Below are positions 45,045 through 57,373 of a DNA stretch of 64,000 nt, in pieces (the first letter of the stretch is position 1; each line of letters begins with the position of its first letter). Below the pieces are notes generated by a model. The model saw only the letters and a program-made list of their open reading frames with translations. It searched no databases and had not been told where the DNA came from. Made by a program: the position numbers and the translations under genes. The DNA comes from Arcuatula senhousia (lineage: Eukaryota; Mollusca; Bivalvia; Mytilida; Mytilidae), in NCBI GenBank assembly GCA_963971305.1, contig OZ020303.1, forward strand, positions 64,790,867 through 64,854,866. Reading direction: 5' to 3'.

Positions 45045-45280
45045 GATCAAAGAAGCAAAGGTGTACCAAAGGGGTAATCAGTATCATAAAACCGTAAAGA
45101 CAAAGACAAAACCGGCAGACAAAAAATCATCACAACAAAACAAACCACATAACAACATAAAATACACACACACATAACAACAAAACCGCATTCAGCAACG
45201 CGAACTCAAGTCGAAACGAGAGTGAACTCAGGTGCTCCGGAAGAGTAAGCAGTTCCTGCTTGCTATAGCACACTCGTCAA
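45045..45280 (-). mobile_element. 3'-UTR copy of the 'YDKRDDFNF' retroelement (copy I)
   Basis: Minus-strand copy: 'gtgtgctatagcaagcagga', 'cttccggagcacctgagttc', 'gtttcgacttgagttcgcgt', ending in degraded 'cctttgcttctttga'. Confidence 0.75.
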
Positions 45281-46493
45281 TACAGTTTTGTTGAAACTTA
45301 TTATTTAATATGCTCGATTTTGTCATAATGAAATAACCTTAGATGTCCAAGCCATATTTTACAAGGGACCTTAAAAGCTCTCGTTCTCACAAAGTACATT
45401 CAAGATATCCACGTCTCGTGCGGACATCTCACTTTGAGCTATGTATGAGACCTAATAAGAAAAATTTTGTTTTATAATATCCTTTTCTCATCATTTCCAA
45501 TTATGACCCCAAAAATGCTCTAGATTTACTTAACTTATTTAAACATACATGTATATTATTGTATCCAATTCTCCGAATTAAGAAAAAATGTTTAATTGTA
45601 ATAAATTATTTTTGATATATTTGTACATTATTCTAAACATCATTTTTTGTTTGCTTTAAGGGTGAAGCTAATGACGTGCCATGTGCACACGAACCTTCAT
45701 ATCGATATTAAGGCCTCTGCTTCGATATGTTATATCGGGTCCCTGGTCAAAATATAGCTTAGAAAGTTCCAGCCTTTCATCTGGACAAAATCACCCACAT
45801 AAACGTATAAGTAAATGCATATTTTGGTACTGTTTCAAATGAGTTCATCTAGAGAATTTATAAGATCTTTTTATAAGTGATGTGAAAAAGGGTTATGCCA
45901 AAGAGTATATGGTTTAACAGAACAAACTTTGCTATTGAAATGTGTTTTTAACATATTTTAACTGTTGTACACTTAGTATAAAAGAAAACAATTTCCCAGA
46001 TAAAAAACATATTCATAAGAAAAAAAATAATGAAAAAAAGAAAGCACGAAAATTAATAAAGGTACCTACAAAGTTACCATACTAGGATTGTCAAAGAAAC
46101 AAGACCTAGATGATGACATTTTTAATCCATTTTATTTTTTTCAAAAATCTGATTAAATTGAAATCAAAGTCACCTTATCTCTATGAAATATGTTAGTCTT
46201 ATAAATACAATATAATCATCTTGAACAGAATTTGTTGTATACCATTGCCTAGAATGCAGCCAGACTAATATTTTTCTATGAATCACAAACGACTCTGTTA
46301 AAACATCATAAAAGTATTTGGGTATGCCATATGATAATCTTTTTATCTTTAACAATATAAGGTACAAGGAACTAGTCATTGCGCTTCAGGATTTCTGATA
46401 TGTGGGTAAAGGTTTGTGTGGACACTTCTCATTTGACCATAAACAGCCAAAACTGCAAATAGTTCAAACTATGTCAGTAATTTGTATTTTTAT

Positions 46494-46832
46494 TGTATAG
46501 ACTCTCAAGGAAAACTATCAACAAAGCTCTATGACAAACGTGATGACTTCAACTTCCCAATCGTCAACTTTCCCTTCGTGTGTAGCAACATTCCGTCCGC
46601 TCCAGCTTATGGAGTTTACGTATCACAATTGATTCGTTACTCCAGAGCTTGTGGGAATTACATCGATTTCCTTGGCAGAGCGTCACGTTTGACACAGAAA
46701 TTGCTAACACAGGGTTATGTTGCTCCTCGGTTGCTGTCTTCACTCAAGAAATTTTACGGTAAACACCATGTACTCATAGATAAATATGGGATTTCTATCT
46801 CTCAGATGAGTGCAGATGTTGGTTTGTCATAG
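46494..46832 (+). CDS. C-terminal part of a retroelement protein (partial)
   Basis: Reads IDSQGKLSTKLYDKRDDFNF, VNFPFVCSNIPSAPAYGVY, SQLIRYSRACGNYIDFL, LTQGYVAPRLLSSLKKFYG and ends QMSADVGLS-TAG, with no stop inside. This conserved C-terminal region follows the RT domain in a retroelement protein widespread in bivalves, cnidarians and amphioxus; I cannot name the clade with certainty. The ATG at 46482 falls just outside the conserved match, so it is not a natural start. The reading frame is intact, so the insertion looks fairly recent. Confidence 0.75.
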   Translation, partial: CIDSQGKLSTKLYDKRDDFNFPIVNFPFVCSNIPSAPAYGVYVSQLIRYSRACGNYIDFLGRASRLTQKLLTQGYVAPRLLSSLKKFYGKHHVLIDKYGISISQMSADVGLS

Positions 46833-47097
46833 GGTTTTGTTTTGTCTTCCTTTACCGGATTTGACACACTGAATTGGAAATTGACAGCGCGGCGGGTGTG
46901 CTATAGCAGGCAGGAACCGCTTACTCTTCCGGAGCACCCGAGTTCACTCTTGTTACGACTTGAGTTCGCGTTGTTGATTTCTGTTCGGTTGTTTTTATGT
47001 TTTGTGTTTCCTTGTGCTGTTCTTGTTCATGTTTACCGGTTTTGTCGTTGCCTTTTCGGACTTTTGACACTCGAATGCCCCTTTGGTGCCTCTGCTT
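46494..47097 (+). mobile_element. 'YDKRDDFNF' retroelement copy J, best preserved
   Basis: Open C-terminal frame to 46832 and a complete 3' UTR ending 'tttggtgcctctgcttatta' near 47097. It is the reference copy for at least ten shorter ones in the window that share the 3' end and differ in 5' extent, the pattern left by target-primed reverse transcription. The upstream RT core is missing. Confidence 0.85.
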
Positions 47098-47159
47098 ATT
47101 ATCATAATAAATTGATACATAAAAACTCATACAAAATACATTTTAAAGTTAAATAAGGA

Positions 47160-49450
47160 TTGACTCCTAAATCAAGCCTGTAACGTAGAGAATAAATGAG
47201 ACTATACGCATGGTGACCCCTGTTTAATCATTTAAATTCAAAATATATTTAAAAAGAAAACATAAGATCAAAAATCTTTGATCAAATAAAGTATGAATTT
47301 GAACTCGTAGAATTTTTCTGAGACAAGATTTAATGCTATCTATTTGGACATTCCTATATGTAATTTGAGAAAATGTTCTTGATTTTTGACAACAAAATGC
47401 CTAGAAAGGTGGTCAAATATTCGTGCACAAGAAATAGTTTATACTAAAATTGACCATTTTCGATTTGTTATTTATTTTGGGGTCAGGTGTCCTCACTACC
47501 TTTAAAAATTTGTTTATTACGGTAATGTTTCCATCTGAGATTACCAAGCATTGAATTGCTCAAAGATTGGTACGAAAAAAAAAAGAGATGTGATTTGATT
47601 AAAGTGGGTATTTTTTTCAACACTCGTGATTTTTATAGGCATTTAAGTTAAATGACTGAAAATTCTGGTTAGTTTATAAAATGCATTAAATCAACAGTCC
47701 TTATACAAAATACCAGGAGTAAACATCCTCAGTTATTAAGCAAAATGGTTAATTTTGTAAAATGCCTGTTACAGAGATAGTTATTGAATATGTTAATTAC
47801 ATTTTTATAGGTAGAGTTAAATATAAATATAATATTTATTTCCAAAAAACACCCATATGGGTCAAAGCAAGAACAAAAACATGTAAGAATATGTACATAA
47901 ATCTTTCACATCCAATTTTTAGTCAGTGGACTAATTTTTATGGAGAAAATACAAAATCCTGTGTAAAACTGTACCCTTTTTTGCAATGAACAGGAAATAA
48001 GTGTCCTGAAGTTTTAAGAAACCATTGAGTTGCAATCTGAAGTGACAGCATTTTGTAAAGAAATGACGCAAGTATATAAAATCTTAATATCCACTTAATG
48101 CAAATTTCATCTAATGTTTTTCACAAAATATTTTCCCCATTTTTTCTTATTTTCAAATGTAGAGATCAAACGCACAAGTCCCATCCAAAATAAGGTGAAA
48201 AAATAAATCTTAATATCATTATTTTTTTCATTTATTTTTTCAACATTTAAAGCAATACACATTAGTGTGCAATACCAGAGATAACCCTTAGTTTTAATTT
48301 ATATTTAATACATTTATGTCTTTAAGAGAAATGTATATGGGGGGATGAACAATATCAAAAGGGATGGTAAAATATAACTAAAAAATATATATCTTAAAAA
48401 TTACTTACCAAATTTTGAATTTCCCCTCACTTAACCATGCACATGTTGCAAAAAAAACAAGACAAAAATATCTTATCATAGATTGTATCCTCTGACTGTT
48501 CTTATGATTACAATAAAATAAAATAACAGTGGAATTCATATATTAGAATATGAGCAGGTTGTACGGTGATCGATCCTAAATCAATCATATTTAATCATAT
48601 TCATATTGAAAATGTAATATTAAAGTTTCCTAGTGTGGCTAGGAAATGAAGCAGAAATGGGATGGAAATTTAATAGAAAAGTTACCATAGGTGATAGACT
48701 GAATCGGTCATTCAGAAAATTCGTTTTTCGTGCCCTGAATATGTAGAGTTGGATAGGTGAAAAGCCTCCCCAAAAAGAGCCTTATCCGTTATCAGTTAAA
48801 CTCTTTACAAATGAAATATCATCAGTTTCCAAGGTTTTGTTTTTCATATGAAGCAAGTTTTTTAAGCAGTCGTAGAACAATTCGATTTACCTAAACTTAT
48901 TGCTTTAATAAAACTGCAAGTAGAACTTGAGGTGGGACGATACCAAATGGCAAATATCCAGATTTTAATGAAAATTGGTAGACGCATAGTTCTTAGTGAT
49001 ATACATCCATAAATGAAATAAAACATAGGGGTAACGGACCTCGTTTTTTGAATAAATGCATTTGAAAACTACAGTTTTGGCGGGAAATTAACAAAGACAT
49101 ATTGGAAAAAAAAGAGTTCCAACACCATTTATTTTTACTTTTTAAACACAAAAATGGAGTAAAGATATCCAATTTTTGACTAAAAACTAATATAATATTA
49201 CTTGGAAAATTTGCGATGCATTGGTGTAAAATAAAGGATATGTCACGGACTTCGTTTTTAAGGTACGGACTCGTGAACATTCCTTATACGTGAAAAATGC
49301 AATAGAATCTAACTAAAATTGACGTTGAAAAAAAATAATAAATACAGTAATTTGTGTGTAATCAACAAAATTTCGAGCAGAAAAGTTTGAACTTCTATCC
49401 AAAGCACAAATCACAATTTTCAAATAGAATTCTTTTTGGGAGGTTTGGCG
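47160..49450. other. No gene or clear repeat recognised
   Basis: A+T-rich intergenic DNA; no splice-bounded or domain-bearing frame seen. Confidence 0.45.
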
Positions 49451-49466
49451 CCATAAAACCTGGTTT

Positions 49467-49508
49467 AACCCACCATCTCGTTTGAAATGCCTGTACCAAG
49501 TCAGGACC
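49467..49508 (-). repeat. Inverted match to 13017-13058
   Basis: Reverse complement reads 'ggtcctgacttggtacaggc' then 'atttcaaacgagatggtggg', nearly identical to the repeat upstream of exon 8. Confidence 0.75.
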
Positions 49509-49533
49509 ATTGCCATCCACCAGTTCTCCGGTA

Positions 49534-49612
49534 TGACTGATTCGTTTTTGTCATTTTCTCTGGACTATGAGATTGATCATTCAAGTTCGGTAGTTTTGTT
49601 ATTACCTTTATT
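49534..49612 (+). repeat. 80-bp near-identical repeat, copy 2
   Basis: Matches 31161-31241 with about one difference. Confidence 0.75.
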
Positions 49613-49744
49613 TGATTACTCCACAACGCGTACTCAAAATATGAGCACAGTATTTCCAAATTGCCCGTTGTCATAGTTTGTTCAGAGGCATTTACTTTCT
49701 TTTGAATGTTTGCTTATCTGTGCTGGTGTACCAGAGATCCCCGA

Positions 49745-50150
49745 GAGTAATCACTTGCCTGGTCGTCAGACATCTCTGACACAATATACCAATATATCAT
49801 ATATTCATTACTGAAATTTCCGGTTGTCTTATTCAAAATTGTTTAAAACGTCAGGTTTATTTCCTCTTACTGCCCTTGTTCATGTTTACCTGTTTTGTCG
49901 TTACCCTTTGACTTTCGACATTCGAATGCCCCATTGTTGCCTCTTTGCTTCTTTGTACCGCACATGCATGGTCGATATCCTCGGTGCTTGTTAGAACGTT
50001 TCGAGTTTGAGTACTTTACCTTCAAAAGTTTTAGTTTTAGGTCCTCCAACGTTTCATTCAAAATTCTGCTGATGAGAGGTTACTCTTTAAAGTATGCATA
50101 GAGCATGACCAAATTAACAGGGGTTTTGACCCCCTTCGGTATTTTTGAAA
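49745..50150 (+). repeat. Repeat family with CTGATGAGAGG motif, copy 3, interrupted
   Basis: 'cttgcctggtcgtcagacat', 'tggtcgatatcctcggtgct' and 'ctgatgagaggttactcttt' follow the order of 30680-31020. It is split by a retroelement tail at about 49875-49957. The hammerhead-like fold is lost: GAAA is changed and stem I is unpaired. Confidence 0.7.
49875..49957 (+). repeat. 3'-tail of the 'YDKRDDFNF' retroelement (copy K), nested
   Basis: 'ttgttcatgtttacctgttt', 'tgactttcgacattcgaatg' and 'ttgcctctttgcttctttgt', inserted inside the repeat at 49745-50150. Confidence 0.7.
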
Positions 50151-51044
50151 AAAAGAAAGTAACAATAATAGAAAAAAATATTTGTTAAATATTATTTAGT
50201 TCAACATTAAGATAAAAGACACGTAAATATCATGACAATGTTCAGACATGTATGTTTATGGCCCACATGTTGGAAAACGGGTAAAACTGGTGATGAAGAC
50301 AAAAGTTACAATATTTTTTATTAACAAATATTACGTCTTTGTGAGAAATACAGTTTAAAACATTATTATTTTGAAAGTTATAGCATCTTTAGGAAAAATA
50401 CCTAATAAATTTTACCACAAACTACGTGGGGAATTGCCATGCTTAGGCGCAGGTGAAGTTCCACGTTCAAGTTGAAGTTTACTATTTTTGGATGTGCACA
50501 AAGGACAGACGTCAACACGGAGTTAACCAACCCTTAGACTGCTTACGAAATATGAAGGACAAAGGCACCAAAGACATTGTATATTACAATATTTTAATTA
50601 ATAAATCGACGACATTTTGGTTTTTTCCCCCATTTTTTAAACAAATGTGTATTGATTTTCTCCCACATATTTTTGTGCCTCACTTTTTTTGTCCTTGTAT
50701 GCTTAATAAAAAAACCTGATTTCTGTTCGTTGATTTTTAAAAGTATGTGTATACTCATGGTATACTTAATCAATTAAAAGGTCTCACTCTGATTTTTATT
50801 CAAATGCTCCTGACAAGAGTAAACATAACCAACATAAAAAGATCATCGTTAATTTAACACTCACTTACTATAGTAGTTATTTTTGTCGGAAATGCTTTAT
50901 ATATATGATAGATATGCGTTACCAAAAATTAAAGAAGAGTTGCAAAGAAACTTTTCTAAAAGGTTATAAATATGTATGTATAAATTCAACAGACACAAAA
51001 TAACTTTTTTCTTGCAATAGATCAAACTTGAGGCAGAAATAGAA

Positions 51045-51093
51045 ATAACAAGAAAGTTCTTAGCAATAAATTTTGCTACGACTGACGCGCGCA
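51045..51093 (-). repeat. Hammerhead-bearing short element, tail only (copy 5)
   Basis: Minus strand reads GCGCGCGTCAGTCGTAGCAA, then 'aatttattgctaagaacttt'. It begins inside stem III of the ribozyme, so the core is absent; a 5'-truncated copy. Confidence 0.65.
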
Positions 51094-51116
51094 TTTAAAA
51101 GGTATTGAAAGAAAAA

Positions 51117-51150
51117 TATTAAAAACCACCCCCCCCCTGGGGGGTGGACT
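51117..51150. repeat. C-run/G-run palindrome
   Basis: 'ccacccccccccc' is followed directly by 'tggggggtgg', a hairpin of almost pure G-C pairs in A+T-rich surroundings. Likely the collapsed end of a poly-G MITE. Confidence 0.6.
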
Positions 51151-51959
51151 ACTTCCTACATAATTTAAAATATAACATGGTTCGGTTCAGAGCAAGCCAA
51201 TGGCACAGGTATACCCAAAATCATAAGTAGTAGCCCCCGACGGGCCAAAAACGTTCTAACGGAAAAGCCGAATCCATGCAGCAGCAAGGAAATCGACCAT
51301 GTGCTACTAGAAAAGAAACCTGGTATTCAAACAAATTCGAATTTAAGCAATTCGGAAATCAATAGTTCAATGATTAAAAGATTGTTAACTTCATGTCAGA
51401 ATAGAAAAAGTTTGAGGTAGTATGCATATAAACTTTTGCCTTTCGCTGACTTACAAGACTGCAATTTTAAGTTCATTACTGATACTCATAGTCTCTTTAA
51501 AATTCATATGCACGATAATTAATGCTCTACATATTTTAACCCATAATTGCAATAGAATTTTCTATTTATTGAAACTAGGTGGTCGAACGGTGCAAGTTGT
51601 GGAAAGACATTATTACGGTCTTTCATCCTGTGAAATTTCCATAATCCTTTAAGGTGCATTGAATCAATCAAACTCGATCAAGCAAACAATTTGGTTCTGC
51701 TTGAAGGTAACTTTTAAAAAGGGTCGGATTTGAAGACACGCGGCATTGAAATTAATAAAAATGGCTGACATATCGAAGTTTGAAATTTCCGGTCTTGAAT
51801 TAGAATAATAAAATCGATGCCAAATAACAGTTTATTCCATTAACAAATAAGTTAATACCTGTTATTAAAATCATCTCCAACAACCAATTGCGAATTTTGA
51901 AATATCGAATAAAGATAAAAAGAAAAAGACCTACAAAAAGAAAATCGAAATTAAATAAA

Positions 51960-52303
51960 AATGACAACAAAGTTCCAGACAATAAATTTTGCTTCGCCTG
52001 ACGTGCGTTTCGTCTATTCAAGACTCATCAGAGGCTTTTACCAAAAAATATTGAAAATGTCAAACACTATATGAATATGAAGAGCATAGAAAAATAAAAC
52101 CAAAAATACCAATTTGGGGAACCAAATTATTACTAAGATAATCAACCTATGTCTGGGGTAGGAAGAACCTTAGGGTTTAGACAATTTTAAAATTTAGACG
52201 GATAATTTAAAGCTTTGATGTTTTCTCCAACTCAAAAGTGTTGGTGCCGGAGCGGGCTAACCTCGGGGAATTAAAACTCCACCAGCAGTGCTAACCTTCA
52301 CGT
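51960..52303 (-). mobile_element. Hammerhead-bearing short element, copy 4, near full length
   Basis: Minus strand runs from 'gtgaaggttagcactgctgg' through 'ggttgattatcttagtaata' to the tail 'gtctggaactttgttgtcat'. It shows the same order as 13944-14279 throughout. Confidence 0.82.
51994..52036 (-). ncRNA. Type I hammerhead ribozyme, intact core, shorter stem I
   Basis: On the minus strand: GCCU, CUGAUGA (52031-52025), GUC-UUGAAUA-GAC, GAAA (52011-52008), CGCACGU, C at 52000, then AGGC. The core is complete and the GUC triplet kept. Stem I has four strong pairs, against six in the copy at 14199. Confidence 0.75.
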
Positions 52304-52444
52304 GAAGGATAGTAGAAGTATTTAGGCTATACTACAAATAATGTGGTTGCGTAATGCATTCTGGTATATATGAATACTTTTCAAGGTTTTTTTTAAGTTA
52401 GAGAGCACAGGTCAAAATGAGGTCATTGAAAAGAAGCACGGAAA

Positions 52445-52510
52445 ACGGCTGGTGCAGTGGTTAGTGTACGGACCGTTACGGACAGGAACTAGAACTGTGA
52501 GGAGTTTGGG
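52445..52510 (+). repeat. SINE-head-like repeat, copy 2
   Basis: 'tggtgcagtggttagtgtac' includes a possible A box; the rest matches 32015-32075. No good B box. Confidence 0.4.
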
Positions 52511-53149
52511 ACATAATATTATCACTAAAAACAAACCTCACAACAAACATTACACATTACAACCAATCCGCGATCGGAATTATGAACTTGAGTCGAAATA
52601 AGCAGTTGATGCAAACTCACAAAAAGACTTCTATAGCTTTTAGGCTTTTTTGAAAGTGTACTATAAAAAGGTGCTATTAATAGCAAAAAATATTAACAAA
52701 AATCAATCCACATTTTAGTCTATATGTCTTTAACAGCATGCGGTATTTATAGAAAAATACATACAAAAGCGCATAAAAGATATGGATATTTTTCATGTTT
52801 ACGTTACAATTGAGCTAAGTATAAGCCATTATTCATCAATACTGAATCAATAAACTTGAAACATATTGTAAAAAAGAGAAAACGTCTTATCAATTTCAAC
52901 ACCTTTACATTTGCATATATACATCTACTTGTATTGATTTTTGGATCTTGTCAAGCATCTTAAGAAAAATTCATTTGAATTCCTATTTCGGACGCGTTTC
53001 CTTATCTCTTTTGAAAATAAAAGTTATAAATGAAAGAACCTTAGTGAGCACGCTCACATACCCCATGCGTCCACATTATGGACAGAGATTATCTATTTGG
53101 AGTTAGGAATAAAAAAAGTCTTAGTTGTTGTCTTTCCAAGACGGCTCAT

Positions 53150-53712
53150 TAAACAGGAAATGAATGAGTGACAGAGCTGAAAATGTATGCCACCATATGG
53201 GATCCCTCTCTGAAGCCATGTACAAAATATCAAAAGTCTAAAATTAATAGTTGCTGAGAAATCTGTCACAAAAATTTTTAACTCTGAAAATTTAGTGAAA
53301 ACAGTCTAAGTAGGCTTGTGAAAAACAGGAAGTAGAAAATCGACAGACCTGAAAACGAATCCCACCATATGGGACACCTACCTGAAGCTAAATACCAAAT
53401 ATAAAATACCTACAATTAAAAGTTGCTGAGAAATTTGTTAGGAAAATTTTCAACCATGAAAATTTAGTGAAAAAAGTCCAAGTCAACTCGTTACACAGGA
53501 AGTAGATGATGGACAGACCTGAAAACGTATCCCATCATATGGGACCCCACCTGAAGCTTCATACCAAATATCAAAAGCCTACGATTAATAATAGCTGAGA
53601 TATCTGTTACGAAAATTTTCATCACGGACAGACGGACTGACGGACGGACAGACAGACGGACCAGTCAAAAACATTATACCCTTCGCAACTTCGTTGCGTG
53701 GGTTATAATTAA
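53150..53712 (+). mobile_element. Tandem-repeat (pearl/HINE-like) element, 171-bp monomers
   Basis: Three monomers of about 171 bp (starts near 53152, 53321 and 53494), each with 'acaggaagtaga', 'gacagacctgaaaacg', 'cccaccatatgggac' and 'ttgctgagaaat'. A (GACGGAC)-type stretch follows (53636-53662), then 'tataccc-TTCGCAACTTCGTTGCG-tgggttata', a terminal hairpin. No coding. Related single monomers lie at 26955 and 56880. Confidence 0.8.
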
Positions 53713-55640
53713 CTATAAATGAATAGTAATTTCATCAGCTATGGTAAAGCAAAATGTGACAAATAGGGGGAAAGTTTCAATTTTCAGATCAGACTTGAAC
53801 ATTGTATAAGGGATGCTGAAACGAATTGTCACGTGTACATGTGTAAAACACTTATCAACCCTCCATCTATCGAAAATAATGCGAAATATAGCTTAGACCA
53901 TCTTCTCGATGAGTGATGACAGTTTATGCTATGATATCCTCTTTTGAAATCCGCTTTATAGCACGTTTTCTACGGGGTTTCTACATTGAGGCAGTCGGGT
54001 ATCCGTATAAAACAACGAAAGTCGAATTTAGAAGTGTTTGAGATTCCATACATGCTGATAGGGCAATATCATCACAAGATAGACTTGATACGGCATAAGT
54101 TTCTAAAAAGAAACAAATGATCAAAATATAGCCTATAGTGCAATTTAATGCTGCCTAGAAATCCCTTACAGATATTTTTTCAGTCTCAGATGTAGCTCTA
54201 TATAAAAGATGGTTTAGGCTAATTGCAATTTACAGAACTATTAAAGTATTTTTTTCCCAAATTTTGAATAAAAGCAGTCTCTTGGTGGAAATCTTACTTT
54301 CTAAAGCCCTTCCACCTTGACATATAGCTGCTTTCATTTCTTACTAACACCAAGAAGAACGGCTACAAAAATAATATATGGATTAAATTTTCATACCACA
54401 AAATAGAAATATTGATATAGAAAGCAGAACTGCTTTTACAGTTTCTCTTCATTCTGAAAGAAAAAAGCAAATGCTCTCATCCTACTGTAAGTTCATATTT
54501 AAGACACTTCTTAAAAATTCTTTATCAAGTCCATAACTTTGTGATAGGTGATACTGTACTGTATGTTGTTGTTTAATCATCATTCCTTGCAATATGTGCG
54601 AATGCACAATTTAACTACCGCTTAGCTTGGCTTTTCATTTCCAGCAAATCTCTAACTGACATTAAAAGTAAAATATATTCCAGGGTTGTTGTTTTACCTT
54701 ATAAATCGTCTGAATGGCCACACTAATAAACAGCAACGATTGATGGGTCCTTTTCTCCTCTATCACATTTTCAAACGCATAGCCTAAGATAAAAAAAAAC
54801 CTTTTAAAGTCAACAATAAAATTCTGAACTCAAAGACTTCCAGTTCGTATTCTTATATATAGTTTCTTGTTGCGTCTCGTCACAAAACAAAATAACAAAT
54901 CTTAAACAGAGCTTCACAAAAAACATTGCAGTGGGACATTGAAGATGAAAATAACATTAGATAATGAGATGTGGGATAAGTGTCAGCTTCACAACCTACA
55001 CAAAGCAGTGTCAATTTCAAAAGGTAATTCAGAAACTTCAGAAGAAATAACATTCAACATGCACCCTTCAATATGACCAGTAGTCGCTACCTGTCGTCTT
55101 GCAATAGGCCCTAGATAAAAAAAATGCATGTGATTCAAAACCAAGCGAAAACTATTTAAAGATGTCCCCTTCTAAACAGCTTGAACAACTAACACGAAAA
55201 CGACCAGTATACAGTGGTAAACTTTGACAAGGATTCCTGGCTAGGGACAGATACATATATAATATGCCGAAGTTTACATGTAACAAAGCAATTAAACTGG
55301 AACAAACAACGCGAACTCAAAAGTTTACTCAAAAATGTAAGAAGTTCTTGCCTGATGTAACCCACTTGTCATAAAGACTGTGTAGTTCATAGTCTTCCCC
55401 TAAAAGTCACGTTAAGAGTGTAAATAATTCTAAAATAACAAATAAGGTGTAAATTGTTTACTCAAAAAGATGGAGCAGAGGTTACCATACAAGAAACGAC
55501 AACGATGAAGTCATCATAGTTGGTGAATAGTTTTACACCTTGGTGGTTCTGAGTTCTTGAGTGTTTACCCAAAGATTAATCGGATTTTATAGAATCTACG
55601 GTTACTACGATAATAAGTTCTATTCGAAAGATAAGTCTCA
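53713..55640. other. No gene or clear repeat recognised
   Basis: A+T-rich intergenic DNA; no supported feature. Confidence 0.45.
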
Positions 55641-55654
55641 ATGAGAATTGCTTA

Positions 55655-55810
55655 TGAGAAAAATCAAGTACCAATGGGGCATTCGAATGTCAGAAGTCCA
55701 AAAATTCAAAAACAAAATTTGGAGACACAACACGATTAATAAATTACATTAAAACACACACAAACAAAACAAACAAATTTCAATCAGTGTCGAGATAAAT
55801 TAAGGTGATA
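55655..55810 (-). repeat. 3'-tail of the 'YDKRDDFNF' retroelement (copy L)
   Basis: Minus strand ends 'ggacttctgacattcgaatg' and 'ccccattggtactt', diverged upstream. Confidence 0.5.
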
Positions 55811-56874
55811 TTGAAGGTAAAACCACACACCCGCTACGTTGTCAAAGGGGATTGGTTATAAATTAATGTTGTTTTCTGGGTCCAACTGCAATAGGGCGAA
55901 AAGCGACCAGGTCATAGTAAAAGGCTGATGGCTATTTTTCATTGCAGATGGGTTTTTTTTTCAATTATCGTTGGTTTATGAAGGTTGTGTCACGTAACCT
56001 CATTCAACATCTACATCTTATTATTATTCATAATAGTACTGAGCGAGTTTGTGCTTCCATTAAAATAGTTATGTAATATAAATCTTGTACTTTTATTTAT
56101 ATATAATGGCCAATTATTCCGCGTAGGAATGCTTTTGTTTTTTTCATAATTTGTAGCATCAAGCTATATAGATTCTTAAATTTCTGTCTCTGGAGGTAAA
56201 AATACAGCAGAAACATGAAACTCATCCTTTTAATGAGTTAAAAGAATCAATTTTCTCATTGCGCCCGTCTTCAAAACAATTTGTTAAAAAGAACATTCAC
56301 AAATTTCTTCTTTTGTTTAAAAATAGCTCAGGTCAAAATTATCAATGATTTTACCGAGGAAATGTGTGGGCATGCTCCACAAATATTTCATTTATCAAAA
56401 TTAATTCCAAATGTTTTAACTTTAAATTTGACAAATGTTTGTTTTAGGCAATTGAATGCACTATTAAAGTGCTCCTTTCTACAGATCAAAGCTTGTGGTA
56501 GTTAATGATATCCTTATGGAGCTTTTTGTTCGACATAAGTAAGGCGTTTAAGAGGAAGCCGCTTTTTTTTACTTTTTTGTGAAATTATACTCTAATATAC
56601 AATGGTGGCCCGCAATACCGGTAGAAGGAAACATCTCGAATCAATCTAGAAAGGGACACAATTGTTTTATTATATTTTTGGTTCATCGTTTACCTGGTGA
56701 CGTCACTGACTCACATAATTGATTCTTCAAGAGAGTTACCCTCTGACAATAGGGTTGTTTCTCGCTACCCTGATTTTAAACAAGAAAAGATATGGGTATA
56801 AACCCATATCCAAAGATACTCGGTTAAACTTATGTTCATTTGTGTTTGATTTAAAAAGCAAAGAATTACCAGAC

Positions 56875-57235
56875 AGAAATGGTCGGATTTCGGTAAACAG
56901 GATGTAGATGAGCGACAGATCTTAAATCAAATCCCACGGTATAAGACTCCATCCTGATGCTGTACACTAAATATCAAGTGGCTGGGATCAGTAGTTTCTG
57001 AGAAACCTGTTACGAAAATTTCTTTAGCCACCCCAGGGGCGGATCCAGAAATTTTCGAAAAGGGGGGGGGGGTCCCACATACTGGGTTCTGTGGGCCAAA
57101 AGAGGGAGGGTCCAGACCAATTTTGCTGAAAATCTCCACATAAATTTAAAGATTTCGGAGGAAAGGGGGGGGTTCCGACCCCCGGAACCCCCCCTTCTGG
57201 ATCCGACACTGCACCCGACATTTACCATTAATCAC
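56875..57235. repeat. Pearl-like monomer interrupted by a MITE
   Basis: 'gagcgacagatcttaaatca', 'cctgatgctgtacactaaat', 'gagaaacctgttacgaaaat', then the MITE 57035-57208, then 'gcacccgacatttaccatta'. Matches 26955-27245. Confidence 0.65.
57035..57208. mobile_element. GGCGGATCC-ended MITE, copy 2
   Basis: Begins AGGGGCGGATCCAGAAATTT with a G run, ends CCCCCCCTTCTGGATCCGAC. Same termini as 27418-27570. It is nested in the monomer at 56875-57235. Gly/Pro-rich minus-strand frames are artefacts of the G/C runs. Confidence 0.8.
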
Positions 57236-57373
57236 CGTACAAAATACTAAATATTAATGAGCATTTTGAAGTCAGTGTTCCCTATAAAGGATTATCAGTT
57301 CCTGCTTTTTTATAAACATTATTATATCTTTTAAATAACATGTGTTTGTTTGTTTTAAAGTAGTTATATGTAC

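Noticed and set aside
56927..57228. Minus-strand Gly/Pro-rich frames
   Set aside because: Translations of the GGCGGATCC-ended MITE.
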